DNA of 42,786 nucleotides, from NCBI GenBank assembly GCA_039818825.1, contig JBCBTD010000034.1:1-42786 (forward strand), written 5' to 3'. This document shows, one piece after another, positions 41,179-42,786 of this stretch (positions within the stretch are counted from its first letter, which is position 1; every line of letters starts with the position of its first letter). The position numbers and the translations under genes are program-made. The DNA comes from JBCBTD01 sp039818825 (GTDB lineage: Bacteria > Pseudomonadota > Alphaproteobacteria > Geminicoccales > Geminicoccaceae). The notes below the pieces were generated by a model that was not told where the DNA came from, searched no databases, and saw only the letters and a program-made list of their open reading frames with translations.

Positions 41179-41652
41179 AGCTCTCGTTGAATCCAGCCGA
41201 ACGCCTCATTTGTCAAACATTTCAAACAGCTGGCGCGGTTTCCTCGACGTAAGTGTTCAGATCCGGCGACGCCGGCGACCATGGTGTCGAAAGCTTGTGA
41301 TCCGCTGACGTTTCCCCTTGCATGGCATCGCTGGGTCGGCTATCCAACCTGCCGCTCGTGCGGAGCGCGGCTCCGCGAGCCGCCGTCCCGGCGGCTGTTT
41401 TTTGGACATCGTTGTTGAGGGAAGGGATATGCAGGCGGCGGCTTGTGTCGTTTGTCTGTGTTATCCTTAGCCAGCTTGGAATGGTTTGGCTGGTTGAGCT
41501 TAGCTTTGGGCTTTCGGGTCTTTGGTTTGGGTTGATCAGTCGGGTCAATTTCTTGTGGTTTCGGAACGCAGCGTAACGGGTCGGATCTTGGATCTGGTCG
41601 CGGGGGACGTTTGTCTTTTCGTGTCTGGCTTCGAGGTTTCGTGCCTGGATTA
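41179..41652. other. rRNA operon leader / intergenic region
   Basis: This 474-nt region between the M23 gene and 16S rRNA has no supportable gene. From about 41440 it becomes strongly G/T-rich on the plus strand (for example GGTTTGGCTGGTTGAGC, TTTGGTTTGGGTTGATC), as leaders of rRNA operons often are. It holds an intrinsic-terminator-like structure (41361-41403). A possible promoter is TTGGAC (41402) with GGATAT or GATATG 17-18 nt later; the -10 is poor. No tRNA was seen. Confidence 0.6.
41361..41403 (+). terminator. hairpin plus T tract with alternative pairing (attenuator-like)
   Basis: AGCCGCCG (41378-41385), 3-nt loop TCC, and CGGCGGCT (41389-41396) form an 8-bp GC stem followed by G and six T (41398-41403). 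Just upstream, GCGGCT (41367-41372) can pair with the same AGCCGC (41378-41383), which would exclude the terminator stem. CGGAGC/GCTCCG (41361-41375) is another local stem. It lies 250 nt before 16S rRNA on the plus strand. Confidence 0.65.

Positions 41653-42786
<1,134 letters not shown>

Noticed and set aside
41322..41576. 84-codon plus-strand frame in the rRNA leader
   Set aside because: It covers the terminator-like hairpin and T tract, has no ribosome site and no family resemblance.

Overview
The window is about 42.8 kb of GC-rich DNA from an alphaproteobacterium. A partial 16S rRNA gene at the right edge has an alphaproteobacterial character. An alphaproteobacterial-type SOS box (GTTC-N7-GTTC) lies in front of uvrA. 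Other lineage markers are an Alph_Pro_TM family protein and the gatC/ruvX divergent pair. The 16S looks like a deep-branching Rhodospirillales/Geminicoccales-like lineage, but that finer placement is from memory and is tentative.

Layout. Positions 1-5.3 kb: a broken gatA fragment with gatC (minus), then ruvX, a lipoprotein-type penicillin-acylase family hydrolase and a GH3-family acyl-acid-amido synthetase (plus). 5.3-10.7 kb: a minus-strand set (phosphonate monoester hydrolase-like sulfatase, SDR, small helical protein, M20 amidohydrolase) and a PfkB sugar kinase (plus). 10.7-21 kb: housekeeping and envelope genes (uvrA, DUF3108 protein, CBS protein, GT39 glycosyltransferase, large MscS channel, NDH-2, peroxiredoxin-like protein). 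21-24 kb: a MarR-GNAT fusion with a palindrome at its own start, a LysR regulator and a SOUL heme-binding protein.

24-36.3 kb is the most coherent system. A sugar isomerase/epimerase and a Gfo/Idh/MocA oxidoreductase are followed, after an operator-like palindrome, by a tightly packed operon. The operon encodes a sugar/polyol-type ABC importer (binding protein, two permeases, a 61-residue membrane protein, two ATPases) and a complete PEP-driven dihydroxyacetone-type kinase (DhaL, DhaM EIIA, HPr, Enzyme I, an HTH-like protein, DhaK). DhaM, HPr and EI are separate genes in the same order as the domains of the fused E. coli DhaM. The likely scheme is ABC import of a sugar or polyol, oxidation/isomerisation, and PEP-dependent phosphorylation of a short ketose (dihydroxyacetone or a tetrulose). 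The substrate is not determined by the sequence. The first permease gene carries an apparent 1-nt frameshift.

36.5-41.2 kb: two M23 envelope peptidases flank a YeeE/YedE transporter, an Alph_Pro_TM protein and a universal stress protein. 41.2-42.8 kb: an rRNA leader region with an attenuator-like terminator, then the 5' three quarters of 16S rRNA. The gatA break at the left edge and the 16S end at the right edge both look like contig-boundary effects, so edge structures should be read cautiously.
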